Below, piece after piece: positions 7,317 to 13,388 of a stretch of 13,436 bases of DNA. A program made the position numbers and the translations under genes. Within the stretch, counting starts at the first letter, position 1. The number at the start of each line of letters is the position of its first letter. The notes beneath the pieces are model-generated. The model searched no databases. It saw only the letters and a program-made list of their open reading frames with translations, and was not told the DNA's origin. Source of the DNA: an uncultured bacterium (GTDB lineage: Bacteria; Pseudomonadota; Gammaproteobacteria; Burkholderiales; Burkholderiaceae_F); contig CAJMRV010000031.1 in NCBI GenBank assembly GCA_905215795.1, positions 1 through 13,436 of the forward strand, written 5' to 3'.

Positions 7317-7669
7317 CGAAGAACGACGTCACGGCCGGCGAGTCCCGGCCGAAGACGACCGAGGTGAACCTGGAGGACGCCATCTTCCGCAAGCTCGACA
7401 GTTATTTCGAGCACCTCGAGGGCGAGGACCCCATGCCCCTGTACGAACTCGTCAGGGACTCGGTCGAACGCGCGCTGCTCGCCTACGCCATGGACCGGTG
7501 CGGCGGAAAGCAGCTCAGGGCCGCCAAATTGCTCGGCCTGAACCGAAACACGATCCACAAGAAGCTCGTCATGCACGGCCTGATCGGCCGTCCCGACGAC
7601 CCGCCCGGACTCCGAGACGAGGAGCCCTGGCAGACCATGGTCAGAATGAACAAAAGGAGAAAAGGGTGA
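7313..7669 (+). CDS. fis: DNA-binding nucleoid protein Fis with extended C-terminal tail
   Basis: Fis is a homodimeric DNA-bending protein that shapes the nucleoid and tunes rRNA/tRNA promoters, recombination and replication. The 118-residue protein has the core EDAIFRKLDSYFEHLEGEDP...LYELVRDSVERALL (about 21-56), then a helix-turn-helix CGGKQLRAAKLLGLNRNTIHKKL (63-85) that aligns well with the C-terminal HTH of E. coli Fis. E. coli Fis ends within about five residues of this HTH. Here some 28 residues follow (about 91-118): a proline/acid-rich stretch and a basic end, RMNKRRKG. The bases for that end contain the tolB ribosome binding site. Start GTG is set by GGAGG at 7301. Linkage to dusB is conserved in proteobacteria; linkage to tolB downstream is not what I know of the family. 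The HTH also resembles NtrC-type regulator C termini, but no AAA+ or receiver domain is present. Confidence 0.9.
   Translation: MTKNDVTAGESRPKTTEVNLEDAIFRKLDSYFEHLEGEDPMPLYELVRDSVERALLAYAMDRCGGKQLRAAKLLGLNRNTIHKKLVMHGLIGRPDDPPGLRDEEPWQTMVRMNKRRKG
7655..7659 (+). promoter_or_regulatory. Ribosome binding site of tolB within fis
   Basis: AGGAG, 6 nt before the GTG at 7666, lies in the last codons of fis and sets the tolB start, giving a protein that begins with a compact signal peptide. The open frame extends far upstream but without signal-peptide logic. Confidence 0.7.
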
Positions 7670-8961
7670 AAGAGTTCAAACTCAACCGCCGCCGCCTCAT
7701 CGGGGCGGGCGCGCTGATGCTCGGCGCGTCCTCGCTTCCCGCCTGGGCCGAACTTCACATCGCCATCACGGGCGTGGGCACGAACCAGTTCCCGATCGCC
7801 GTGAAGCCCTTCATCGGCGCCGACGCCCCCAAGACGAACGTCACCGAGATCATCTCGCGCGACCTCGAACGCACGGGCGCCTTCCGATTGATTCCCGCAG
7901 GGGAACCCGAGCCCATTGAAACGCTCCAGCAGCCCGCCGACCTCAAGGCGCTCGCCGACAAGGGCGCCAACGCCGTCGTCGTGGGCGCCGTGACGCCGCT
8001 TCCCGACGGCCGCTGGGACGTGCGCTACTTCCTGCACGACGCCACCTCGGGCGAGCTGCTTGACTCCGTCGAGATCAAGGAGACCGAGGCCGGCATGGCT
8101 TCGGCCGCCCACCGCATCGCCGACCGGATCTATTCGCACCTGACGGGCGAGGGTCCGCTCTTCAATTCGCACCTCGTCTACGTGGCCCATCCGGAGCCCC
8201 GCGTCTTCCAGCTCGTGATCGCGGACTCCGACGGCGACAACCGCAGGATCGCGTTCCAGTCCAACGAACCGATCATCTCGCCCGTGTTCAGCCCGGACGG
8301 CAGCCAGGTCGCCTACGTGAGCTTCGAGAACCAGAAGCCGATCGTCTACGTGCAGACCCTGAGGACGGGGCACCGCGTCGCCGTGGCCCGCTTCGAGGGG
8401 AACAACTCCGCACCCGCCTTCAGCCCGGACGGGCGCTGGCTCGCCGTGGCCCTGAGCCGTGGCGGCCGCACCCAGATCTGGACGATGGCCGTGGACGGCT
8501 CGCAGGTGCGCCGCTTCTCGAACAGCTACGCGATCGACACCGAACCCGCGTTCTCGCACGACGGCAAGTACATCTACTTCACGAGCGACCGCGGCGGCAC
8601 GCCGCAGATCTACCGCCAGCCCGTGGCGGGCGGCTCCGCCGAGCGTGTCACGTTCGGCTCGCCCTATGCGGTGAGCCCGGACCTGAGCCCGGACGGCCGC
8701 TACCTCGCCTTCGTGAGCAGGAACAACGGCAAGTTCCAGGCCTCGGTCATGAACCTTGAGACGGGCGAAGTGATCCCCGTCTCGACGACCGACCGCGACG
8801 AGAGCCCCTCGTTCAGCCCGAACTCCCGCTTCATCGTCTTCGCCACCGAGGAGAACCACCGCGGCGTGCTCGCCATGGCCTCGGTCGACGGACGCATGGC
8901 CGCCAGGATCGACGGCAAGGGCGACATCAGGGAACCCCAGTGGGGCCCGATGAACGACTGA
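7666..8961 (+). CDS. tolB: Tol-Pal system periplasmic beta-propeller protein TolB
   Basis: TolB is the periplasmic part of the Tol-Pal machine that tightens the outer membrane at the division site. It exchanges between Pal and TolA. The 431-residue product has an N-terminal signal peptide ending PAWA (residue 28) and an N-terminal alpha/beta domain (about 29-165; AITGVGTNQFPIAVKPF, ANAVVVGAV). A propeller follows, marked by five repeats: FSPDGSQVAYVS, FSPDGRWLAVALS, FSHDGKYIYFTSDRG, LSPDGRYLAFVS and FSPNSRFIVFATE. The IYFTSDRGGTPQIYR segment is highly typical. The signal peptide carries three consecutive arginines (8-10) before a mild hydrophobic stretch, resembling a twin-arginine signal; TolB is normally a Sec substrate. 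The gene overlaps fis by 4 nt (GTGA) and pal follows after 126 nt. tolQRA, usually next to tolB, are not in view. Confidence 0.96.
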   Translation: MKEFKLNRRRLIGAGALMLGASSLPAWAELHIAITGVGTNQFPIAVKPFIGADAPKTNVTEIISRDLERTGAFRLIPAGEPEPIETLQQPADLKALADKGANAVVVGAVTPLPDGRWDVRYFLHDATSGELLDSVEIKETEAGMASAAHRIADRIYSHLTGEGPLFNSHLVYVAHPEPRVFQLVIADSDGDNRRIAFQSNEPIISPVFSPDGSQVAYVSFENQKPIVYVQTLRTGHRVAVARFEGNNSAPAFSPDGRWLAVALSRGGRTQIWTMAVDGSQVRRFSNSYAIDTEPAFSHDGKYIYFTSDRGGTPQIYRQPVAGGSAERVTFGSPYAVSPDLSPDGRYLAFVSRNNGKFQASVMNLETGEVIPVSTTDRDESPSFSPNSRFIVFATEENHRGVLAMASVDGRMAARIDGKGDIREPQWGPMND

Positions 8962-8986
8962 CGTCCTCAAAACCCCTTTCCCACGG

Positions 8987-9008
8987 CGGTCCGCCCAAGG
9001 GCGGGCCG
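8987..9008 (+). other. GC-rich hairpin in the tolB-pal gap
   Basis: CGGTCCGCCC and GGGCGGGCCG (8999-9008) pair over 10 positions with one T-G wobble across a two-base AA spacer, so the innermost pairs must open to form a loop. No T-run follows, so it is not a classical terminator on this strand. Possible roles are mRNA 3'-end protection for tolB or partial attenuation before pal; these are inferences. Confidence 0.55.
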
Positions 9009-9031
9009 TCCTGCATCAACAACACAAACCC

Positions 9032-9069
9032 GTCCCGAACGGGGCCTTTGAAGAAGGCCGGTCCGGGAC
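9032..9069 (+). repeat. Hairpin with 14-nt repeat, copy 1 (upstream of pal)
   Basis: CCCGAACGGGGCCT (9034-9047) recurs exactly at 9628-9641 beyond pal. Here it sits in a structured element: outer arms GTCCCG (9032-9037) and CGGGAC (9064-9069), inner arms GGCCTT (9043-9048) and AAGGCC (9054-9059) with loop TGAAG. It ends about 18 nt before the pal ATG, so it could shape pal translation or transcript processing. Function is not known to me. Confidence 0.6.
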
Positions 9070-9087
9070 CATCCATCTGGAGAAAAC

Positions 9088-9618
9088 ATGATCAATTGGA
9101 AGACTTGGGCCGGCGCCCTTTCCGTGGCCGCGATGCTCGCGGGCTGCTCTTCGGTTTCGCTCGACGAGAACGCCAAGGACGGCTCGCTCCTGGGCTCCCA
9201 GGGCCAGGCCGCGACGCAGGGCGTCGAAGGCCAGGGTTCCGCCGCCACCGACCCGTTCCTCGATCCCAACAACCCGCTCTCCGAGCAGGCCATCTACTTC
9301 GGCTTCGACCAGTACGACGTCCCGGCCAAGTACTTCCCGGTCGTCGAGGCCCACGCCCGCTGGCTGATCGCCCACCCGAACGTGCGCGTCGTCATCCAGG
9401 GCAACACTGACGAACGCGGCGGCCGCGAGTACAACCTCGCCCTCGGCCAGAAGCGCTCCGAGGCCGTCAAGCAGCGCCTGCAGCTCCTCGGCGTGCCGAG
9501 CAGCTCGATCGAGGCCGTCTCCTTCGGTGAGGAGAAGCCCCAGGCCCTCGGTCACGATGAAGAAAGCTGGGCCCAGAACCGCCGCGCCGACATCGTTTAT
9601 CCGAACGGCCACAACTGA
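9088..9618 (+). CDS. pal: Peptidoglycan-associated lipoprotein Pal
   Basis: Pal is an outer-membrane lipoprotein that grips peptidoglycan through an OmpA-like domain and is moved to the septum by Tol proteins. The 176-residue precursor has a lipoprotein signal peptide with lipobox LAGC and the acylated cysteine at C20; the +2 residue is serine, consistent with outer-membrane sorting. A flexible Gly/Ser/Gln-rich linker runs to about residue 60. The OmpA-like domain (about 65-172) then shows AIYFGFDQYDV, IQGNTDERGGREYNLALGQKRSEAV (TDERG at 107-111) and QNRRADIVY, all conserved peptidoglycan-binding features. ATG 9088 is preceded by GGAGA at good spacing. It lies between tolB and cpoB in the common order, but it is separated from both by hairpin-bearing gaps, which may let this abundant protein be made at a different level from TolB. 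Confidence 0.96.
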   Translation: MINWKTWAGALSVAAMLAGCSSVSLDENAKDGSLLGSQGQAATQGVEGQGSAATDPFLDPNNPLSEQAIYFGFDQYDVPAKYFPVVEAHARWLIAHPNVRVVIQGNTDERGGREYNLALGQKRSEAVKQRLQLLGVPSSSIEAVSFGEEKPQALGHDEESWAQNRRADIVYPNGHN

Positions 9619-9627
9619 TCGATGTGA

Positions 9628-9662
9628 CCCGAACGGGGCCTCTTCAACGACGGGGCCCCGTC
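9628..9662 (+). repeat. Hairpin with 14-nt repeat, copy 2 (downstream of pal)
   Basis: Exact second copy of CCCGAACGGGGCCT (9628-9641), 9 nt after the pal stop. ACGGGGCC (9633-9640) pairs perfectly with GGCCCCGT (9654-9661). The right side can alternatively fold on itself, as GACGGGGCCCCGTC (9649-9662) is a perfect palindrome. No T-run follows, so simple termination is unlikely; an mRNA-stabilising or processing hairpin for pal is possible. Confidence 0.6.
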
Positions 9663-9705
9663 CGCACGTCCCTCCCATGAACCACCACTTGCAAAGGAAG
9701 AGAGC

Positions 9706-10431
9706 ATGAAAGCATGGCAGATCATCGGATGCGTTGGCATCGCCGGCGTCATGGCGAGCTCCCAGGCATGGGCCTTCGCCGACGACGACGCCCGCCGCGC
9801 CATCCTCGAACTGCGTGAACAGGTGAGGACGCTCAACCAGCAGATGGACGTCCAGCGCCAGGCGCAGCTCACGCTCGCCGGAAGCATCACGCGCCTTGAA
9901 GAGCAGAACCGCATGCTCACGGGCCGTCTCGAAGAACTCGGCAACCGGCTCGACAACCAGAAGAAGTCCGGCCAGGGCCTCGACGAACGCCTGCGCGCGC
10001 TCGAACCCTCGGTCGTCAACGTCAACGGCGAGAGCTTCGTCGCCAAACCCGAGGAACGCGAACTCGCCGAGAAGGCGCTCGAGCCCCTGCGCGCCCAGCG
10101 CTACAAGGAGGCCCGCGCCGCGATCGCCGAGTTCCTGAAGCGCTACCCCGATTCGGGCTACGCCCCTGAACTCGCCTACTGGAACGGCGTCGCCTCGTTC
10201 GCCGCCGGCAACTACCGCACCTCGATCAACGATCAAAACGACATGATCCGCCGCTTCCCCAACGGCAAGCGCGTTCCCGAGGCGATGCTCTCGGTGGCCG
10301 CCAGCCAGGCCGCCCTCGGCAACAAGAAGGCCGCCGTCGCGACGCTCCAGAAGGTGCAGAAGCGCTTCCCCGACACCGAGGCCGCCAAGCAGGCCGCGGA
10401 ACGGGTAAAAGTCTTAACGAAACGTATCTGA
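9706..10431 (+). CDS. cpoB: Tol-Pal system protein CpoB (YbgF), coiled-coil plus TPR
   Basis: CpoB is a periplasmic protein that links the Tol-Pal machine with PBP1B-driven septal peptidoglycan synthesis. The 241-residue product has a Sec signal peptide ending SSQAWA (residue 23). An N-terminal coiled coil runs from about 28 to 100 (heptad-like RRAILELREQVRTLNQQM and ITRLEEQNRMLTGRLEELGNRL), which drives trimerisation in the E. coli homologue. A C-terminal TPR domain (about 117-241) follows, with repeats around LEPLRAQRYKEARAAIAEFL, AYWNGVASFAAGNYRTSIND and MLSVAASQAALGNKKAAVATL. Length matches the family (about 230-270). ATG 9706 has GGAAGAGAG upstream. It closes the plus-strand operon. The TGA at 10429-10431 directly abuts a consensus -35 box for the next gene, with no T-rich terminator between. 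Confidence 0.94.
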   Translation: MKAWQIIGCVGIAGVMASSQAWAFADDDARRAILELREQVRTLNQQMDVQRQAQLTLAGSITRLEEQNRMLTGRLEELGNRLDNQKKSGQGLDERLRALEPSVVNVNGESFVAKPEERELAEKALEPLRAQRYKEARAAIAEFLKRYPDSGYAPELAYWNGVASFAAGNYRTSINDQNDMIRRFPNGKRVPEAMLSVAASQAALGNKKAAVATLQKVQKRFPDTEAAKQAAERVKVLTKRI

Positions 10432-10461
10432 TTGACAACGTCTAACACAAATAGCGATACA
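10432..10461 (+). promoter_or_regulatory. Sigma-70-type promoter for the malic enzyme gene
   Basis: A perfect TTGACA (10432-10437) starts on the base after the cpoB stop. GATACA (10456-10461) follows at 18 nt; TACAAT (10458-10463) is an alternative at a less favourable 20 nt. The local A/T enrichment contrasts with the flanking coding DNA. Transcription would begin near 10468, giving a leader of about 150 nt before the malic enzyme start codon. Confidence 0.65.
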
Positions 10462-10476
10462 ATCAGGAAATCCTAT

Positions 10477-10537
10477 CGTTGGGCCTCAACGGGGACGGCG
10501 TGTTCTATTTGCCGTTAAAATGGCATTTTTAATGGGC
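10477..10537 (+). other. Structured 5' leader of the malic enzyme mRNA (two hairpins)
   Basis: Hairpin 1 is CGTTG/CAACG (10477-10491, loop GGCCT). Hairpin 2 is GCCGTTAAAA (10511-10520) pairing with TTTTAATGG plus C across a bulged G (10527-10537), loop TGGCAT. The second is unusually A/T-rich for this region and is not followed by a T-run. The rest of the leader to 10615 shows no other clear structure to my eye. I do not recognise a known riboswitch class. Confidence 0.4.
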
Positions 10538-10615
10538 ACGTATTCGATCCGTCCGTGGCGACCCATCGAAAAAACAATTCACTCGGTTGTGCTCTGATAA
10601 CCAAAGAAGGAAGTT

Positions 10616-12271
10616 ATGTCTGTCTGCAAGCCTGTGCGCCGTACAAACACTACTATCGACACGAAATTGCGTGGCGTCGACGTTTTACGCAATCCCTTAA
10701 TCAACCGCGGTTCCGTCTTCACCGAAGAACAGCGCGACAAGTTCGGCCTGCGCGGCCTTCTTCCCCCGACGGTCTCCACGGCCGACGAGCAGGAGTCCCG
10801 CATGCGCAAGATCCTCGACCGCTGCCAGAACCCGCTCGACAAGTACCTCGTGCTCGATGGCATCCAGGCGCATGACGAGAACCTCTTCTTCCGTCTGCTC
10901 GTCGACTACATCGACGAACTCATGCCGGTCGTCTACACGCCGACCGTCGGCGAGGTCTGCCAGAAGTACAGCCACCTCTTCCGCTACGCCCGCGGCGCCT
11001 TCATCTCCATCAAGGACAAGGGCCACGTGCGCGAGATCATCGACAACATGCCCAACGAGGAAGTCGACGTGATCGTCGTCACCGACGGCCAGCGCATCCT
11101 CGGCCTGGGCGACCTGGGCCTCAACGGCATGGGCATCCCCTGCGGCAAGCTCTCGCTTTACACGGCCTGCGCCGGCATCGACCCGGCCAAGACGCTCCCC
11201 GTGACGATCGACGTCGGCACGAACAACGAGGAATACCTCGCCGATCCGCTCTACATGGGCCTGCACCAGAAGCGCGTGACCGGTCCCGAATACGACGAGC
11301 TCATCGAAGAGTTCGTCCAGGAAGCCCGCCGCCGCTGGCCGGGCGTCCTCATCCAGTTCGAGGACTTCGGCAACCACAACGCCTTCAAGCTCCTGAAGCA
11401 CTACCAGGAAAAGATCCTCTGCTTCAACGACGACATCCAGGGCACCGCCTCCGTCGCGCTCGCCGGCCTGTTCTCGGCCCTGCGCGTCAAGGGTGAGAAG
11501 CTCGCCGACCAGCGCTTCCTCTTCCTGGGCGCCGGCGAAGCCGCCACCGGCATGGCCATGCTCATCGTGGACGCCCTCGTCGAGGAAGGCATGGACCGCG
11601 AAGAAGCGCTCAAGCACTGCGCCCTCTTCGACTCCAAGGGCCTCGTGACGAAGAACCGTCCGGAACCGCTCACCCCGGTCAAGATGCCCTTCGCCCACGA
11701 CCTCCCGGTCTGCAAGAGCTTCGTCGAGGCCGTCCGCGGCTTCAAGCCCACCGGCATCATCGGTGCGGCCGCCCAGCCCAAGACCTTCGACAAGGAAGTC
11801 CTCGGCGCCATGGCCGAACTCAATGAACGTCCGATCGTGTTCGCCCTGTCGAACCCGACGAGCCGCGCCGAATGCACGGCCGAGGAAGCCTACTGCTTCA
11901 CCGAAGGCCGCGCCCTCTTCGCCTCCGGCTCCCCGTTTGACCCGGTCGACTGCCACGGCAAGCACTTCGTGCCGCGCCAGGGCAACAACTGCTACGTCTT
12001 CCCGGGCCTCGGCCTCGGCGGCGTCTTCGCCGGCGCCAAGTGGATGCCCGACGGCATGTTCCTCGCCGCCGCCCGCACGCTCGCCTCGATGGTTACCGAA
12101 GAAGACCTCGCCCAGGGTTCGCTCTACCCGAGCCTCGAACGCGTCCGTGAAGCCAGCAAGCTGATCGGCGTGGCCGTTGCGAAGTACGCCTTCGACCATG
12201 ACCTGGCCACCGTGTGCAAGCCCGACGATCTCGAGAAGGCCGTCGAGGAGTTCATGTACAAGCCGATGTGA
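10616..12271 (+). CDS. Malic enzyme (oxaloacetate-decarboxylating), probably NADP-preferring
   Basis: Converts L-malate to pyruvate and CO2 while reducing NAD(P)+, feeding pyruvate and reductant to biosynthesis. The 551-residue protein is a complete single-domain (SfcA/eukaryote-type) malic enzyme. Seen: YTPTVGE with catalytic Y107, GLGDLG (163-168), catalytic K178, metal ligands E249, D250 and D273 (QFEDFGNHN, CFNDDIQGTA), the dinucleotide motif GAGEAATG (305-312), FALSNPTSRAECTAEEAY and RQGNNCYVFPGLGLGG. S340-K341 and K356 align with the Ser346/Lys347/Lys362 set of animal NADP enzymes, where human NAD-dependent ME2 has Lys346 and Gln362. I therefore infer NADP preference, though many databases would name it NAD-dependent. 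It lacks the phosphotransacetylase domain of MaeB. Start ATG has AAGGAAG upstream. It has its own promoter and terminator, so it is probably monocistronic. Gene symbol left blank because maeA implies NAD use. Confidence 0.93.
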   Translation: MSVCKPVRRTNTTIDTKLRGVDVLRNPLINRGSVFTEEQRDKFGLRGLLPPTVSTADEQESRMRKILDRCQNPLDKYLVLDGIQAHDENLFFRLLVDYIDELMPVVYTPTVGEVCQKYSHLFRYARGAFISIKDKGHVREIIDNMPNEEVDVIVVTDGQRILGLGDLGLNGMGIPCGKLSLYTACAGIDPAKTLPVTIDVGTNNEEYLADPLYMGLHQKRVTGPEYDELIEEFVQEARRRWPGVLIQFEDFGNHNAFKLLKHYQEKILCFNDDIQGTASVALAGLFSALRVKGEKLADQRFLFLGAGEAATGMAMLIVDALVEEGMDREEALKHCALFDSKGLVTKNRPEPLTPVKMPFAHDLPVCKSFVEAVRGFKPTGIIGAAAQPKTFDKEVLGAMAELNERPIVFALSNPTSRAECTAEEAYCFTEGRALFASGSPFDPVDCHGKHFVPRQGNNCYVFPGLGLGGVFAGAKWMPDGMFLAAARTLASMVTEEDLAQGSLYPSLERVREASKLIGVAVAKYAFDHDLATVCKPDDLEKAVEEFMYKPM

Positions 12272-12305
12272 TTTCCCCGTGAAATCATGAATCCCGCGTG
12301 ATTCA
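12269..12305 (+). other. Two tandem small hairpins at the malic enzyme 3' end
   Basis: TGATTTC/GAAATCA (12269-12275 and 12281-12287, loop CCCGT) includes the stop codon in its left arm. TGAATC/GATTCA (12288-12293 and 12300-12305) follows directly. The long terminator stem begins 2 nt later. A tandem stack like this can protect an mRNA 3' end; the role is inferred. Confidence 0.5.
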
Positions 12306-12306
12306 C

Positions 12307-12358
12307 GAGCCTCCGCGGCGGACCATCCTCTAGAATGGTTCGTGGCGGAGGCTCTTTT
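12307..12358 (+). terminator. Long intrinsic terminator of the malic enzyme gene
   Basis: Arms 12307-12326 and 12335-12354 pair over 20 positions with one mismatch and two G-U wobbles. The base is GAGCCTCCGC against GCGGAGGCTC, the top ACCAT against ATGGT, and the loop CCTCTAGA. TTTT (12355-12358) follows. The stem is unusually long and the T-run short. Confidence 0.82.
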
Positions 12359-12446
12359 CGTATAGACTTCCGTCTCCGGCCGCCGCGTGCGGCACGCCCT
12401 TTCCCCAAAAATTCCCGAACCCGTCCTCCGAGGATCCGAACCCCCA

Positions 12447-13310
12447 ATGCTCGAAACCGTACAGCGCACACTCGACCAGCCCGAACTCCACGAGGAGGTC
12501 TACGCCCGTCTGTACGGGGAGCCCGTCAAGGAGATCCCCGAGGGGCTCTACATCCCGCCCGAGGCGCTGAAGGTCTTCCTCGAGTCCTTCGAGGGACCGC
12601 TCGACCTGCTGCTCTACCTCATCCGCAAGCAGAAGTTCGACGTGCTCGACATTCCGATGGCCGAGCTCACGGACCAGTACATGGAGTACGTCGAGCTGAT
12701 CCGCAGCAGCAACCTCGAACTCGCCGCGGCCTACCTCGTCATGAGCGCCACGCTCATGCAGATCAAGAGCCGGCTCCTCCTGCCCAAGCCCCCCGCCGAG
12801 GACGGCGAGGAGCCCGAGGACCCGAGGGCCGAACTCATGCGGCGCCTGCTCGAGTACGAGAAGATGCGCGACGCCGCCCGCCGCATCGAGGACCTGCCCA
12901 GGGTCGGGCGCGACTTCTGGACGGCCGCCTCCGAGCCCTTCGAGCCGGACCGTTCCTTCCCTGACCTCACGCCCGAGGAGCTCGCGCTCGCCTGGGGGGC
13001 GTTGATCGCCGAGATGAAGCTCTCGAACGCGCACAAGGTGCGCCGTGAGACTCTCTCGATCCGCGAGCACATGAGCGCCCTGATCAAGCGGCTCTCCTCC
13101 GGCACTACCGTCCTCTTCTCGGAACTCGTCCGCGAGTGCGACGGCGACCGCTCCAAGGTGACCGCCTGGTTCATCGCCATGCTCGAGCTCGCCAAGGACG
13201 GCCTGGCGACGATCTCGCAGGCCGCGCCCTACGCGGAGATCTACATCGAGGGGACCGCTGCCTCCGCGGAGGACGAGGGCCCGAACTACTCGCTCGACTT
13301 CGGGGGCTGA
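12447..13310 (+). CDS. scpA: Segregation and condensation protein A (ScpA kleisin)
   Basis: ScpA bridges the heads of the SMC dimer and, with ScpB, forms the bacterial condensin that organises and separates replicated origins. The 287-residue product has about 42 leading residues, then the N-terminal SMC-binding region FLESFEGPLDLLLYLIRKQKFDVLDIPMAELTDQY (44-78). A helical stretch YLVMSATLMQIKSRLLLPKP (96-115) follows, then an acidic linker (118-127) and a C-terminal winged helix (about 208-268: ALIKRLSSGTTVLFSELV, VTAWFIAMLELAKDGLATISQ). Length is within the family range (240-300). I chose ATG 12447; an in-frame GTG at 12387 would add 20 residues with no similarity I recognise, and the nearest GAGG is 13 nt from the ATG, so the start is uncertain. 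scpB does not follow directly: the gene ends at a terminator hairpin. Confidence 0.92.
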   Translation: MLETVQRTLDQPELHEEVYARLYGEPVKEIPEGLYIPPEALKVFLESFEGPLDLLLYLIRKQKFDVLDIPMAELTDQYMEYVELIRSSNLELAAAYLVMSATLMQIKSRLLLPKPPAEDGEEPEDPRAELMRRLLEYEKMRDAARRIEDLPRVGRDFWTAASEPFEPDRSFPDLTPEELALAWGALIAEMKLSNAHKVRRETLSIREHMSALIKRLSSGTTVLFSELVRECDGDRSKVTAWFIAMLELAKDGLATISQAAPYAEIYIEGTAASAEDEGPNYSLDFGG

Positions 13311-13347
13311 TCCCCGGACGCAGGGGCGCGGAGCACGCACGAAAAAC

Positions 13348-13384
13348 AAGAAGGTCCACGGGATTGGTTCCCGTGGACCTTCTT
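13348..13384. terminator. Bidirectional intrinsic terminator after scpA
   Basis: AAGAAGGTCCACGGGA (13348-13363) pairs perfectly over 16 bp with TCCCGTGGACCTTCTT (13369-13384), loop TTGGT. The plus-strand tail is weak (TTCTTCATT), while the minus-strand tail is a good TTGTTTTT run (13340s read in reverse), so it could serve convergent genes. The plus-strand tail is interrupted 4 nt after the stem by the presumed intron start, which probably displaced its original U-tract. Confidence 0.85.
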
Positions 13385-13388
13385 CATT

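Noticed and set aside
7483..8970. 495-codon minus-strand frame opposite tolB
   Set aside because: Antisense shadow: His/Val/Arg-rich, no family resemblance, and TolB propeller repeats are clear on the plus strand.
8987..9008. Hairpin after tolB considered as an intrinsic terminator
   Set aside because: No T-run follows on the plus strand, so it is listed as a hairpin of unknown role.
9034..9641. Repeated 14-mer considered as a CRISPR array or IS inverted repeat
   Set aside because: Only two copies, 594 nt apart in direct orientation, with pal intact between them; no spacers, transposase or target duplication.
10697..12469. 590-codon minus-strand frame opposite the malic enzyme gene
   Set aside because: Antisense shadow with no motif; the plus-strand malic enzyme keeps every catalytic residue.
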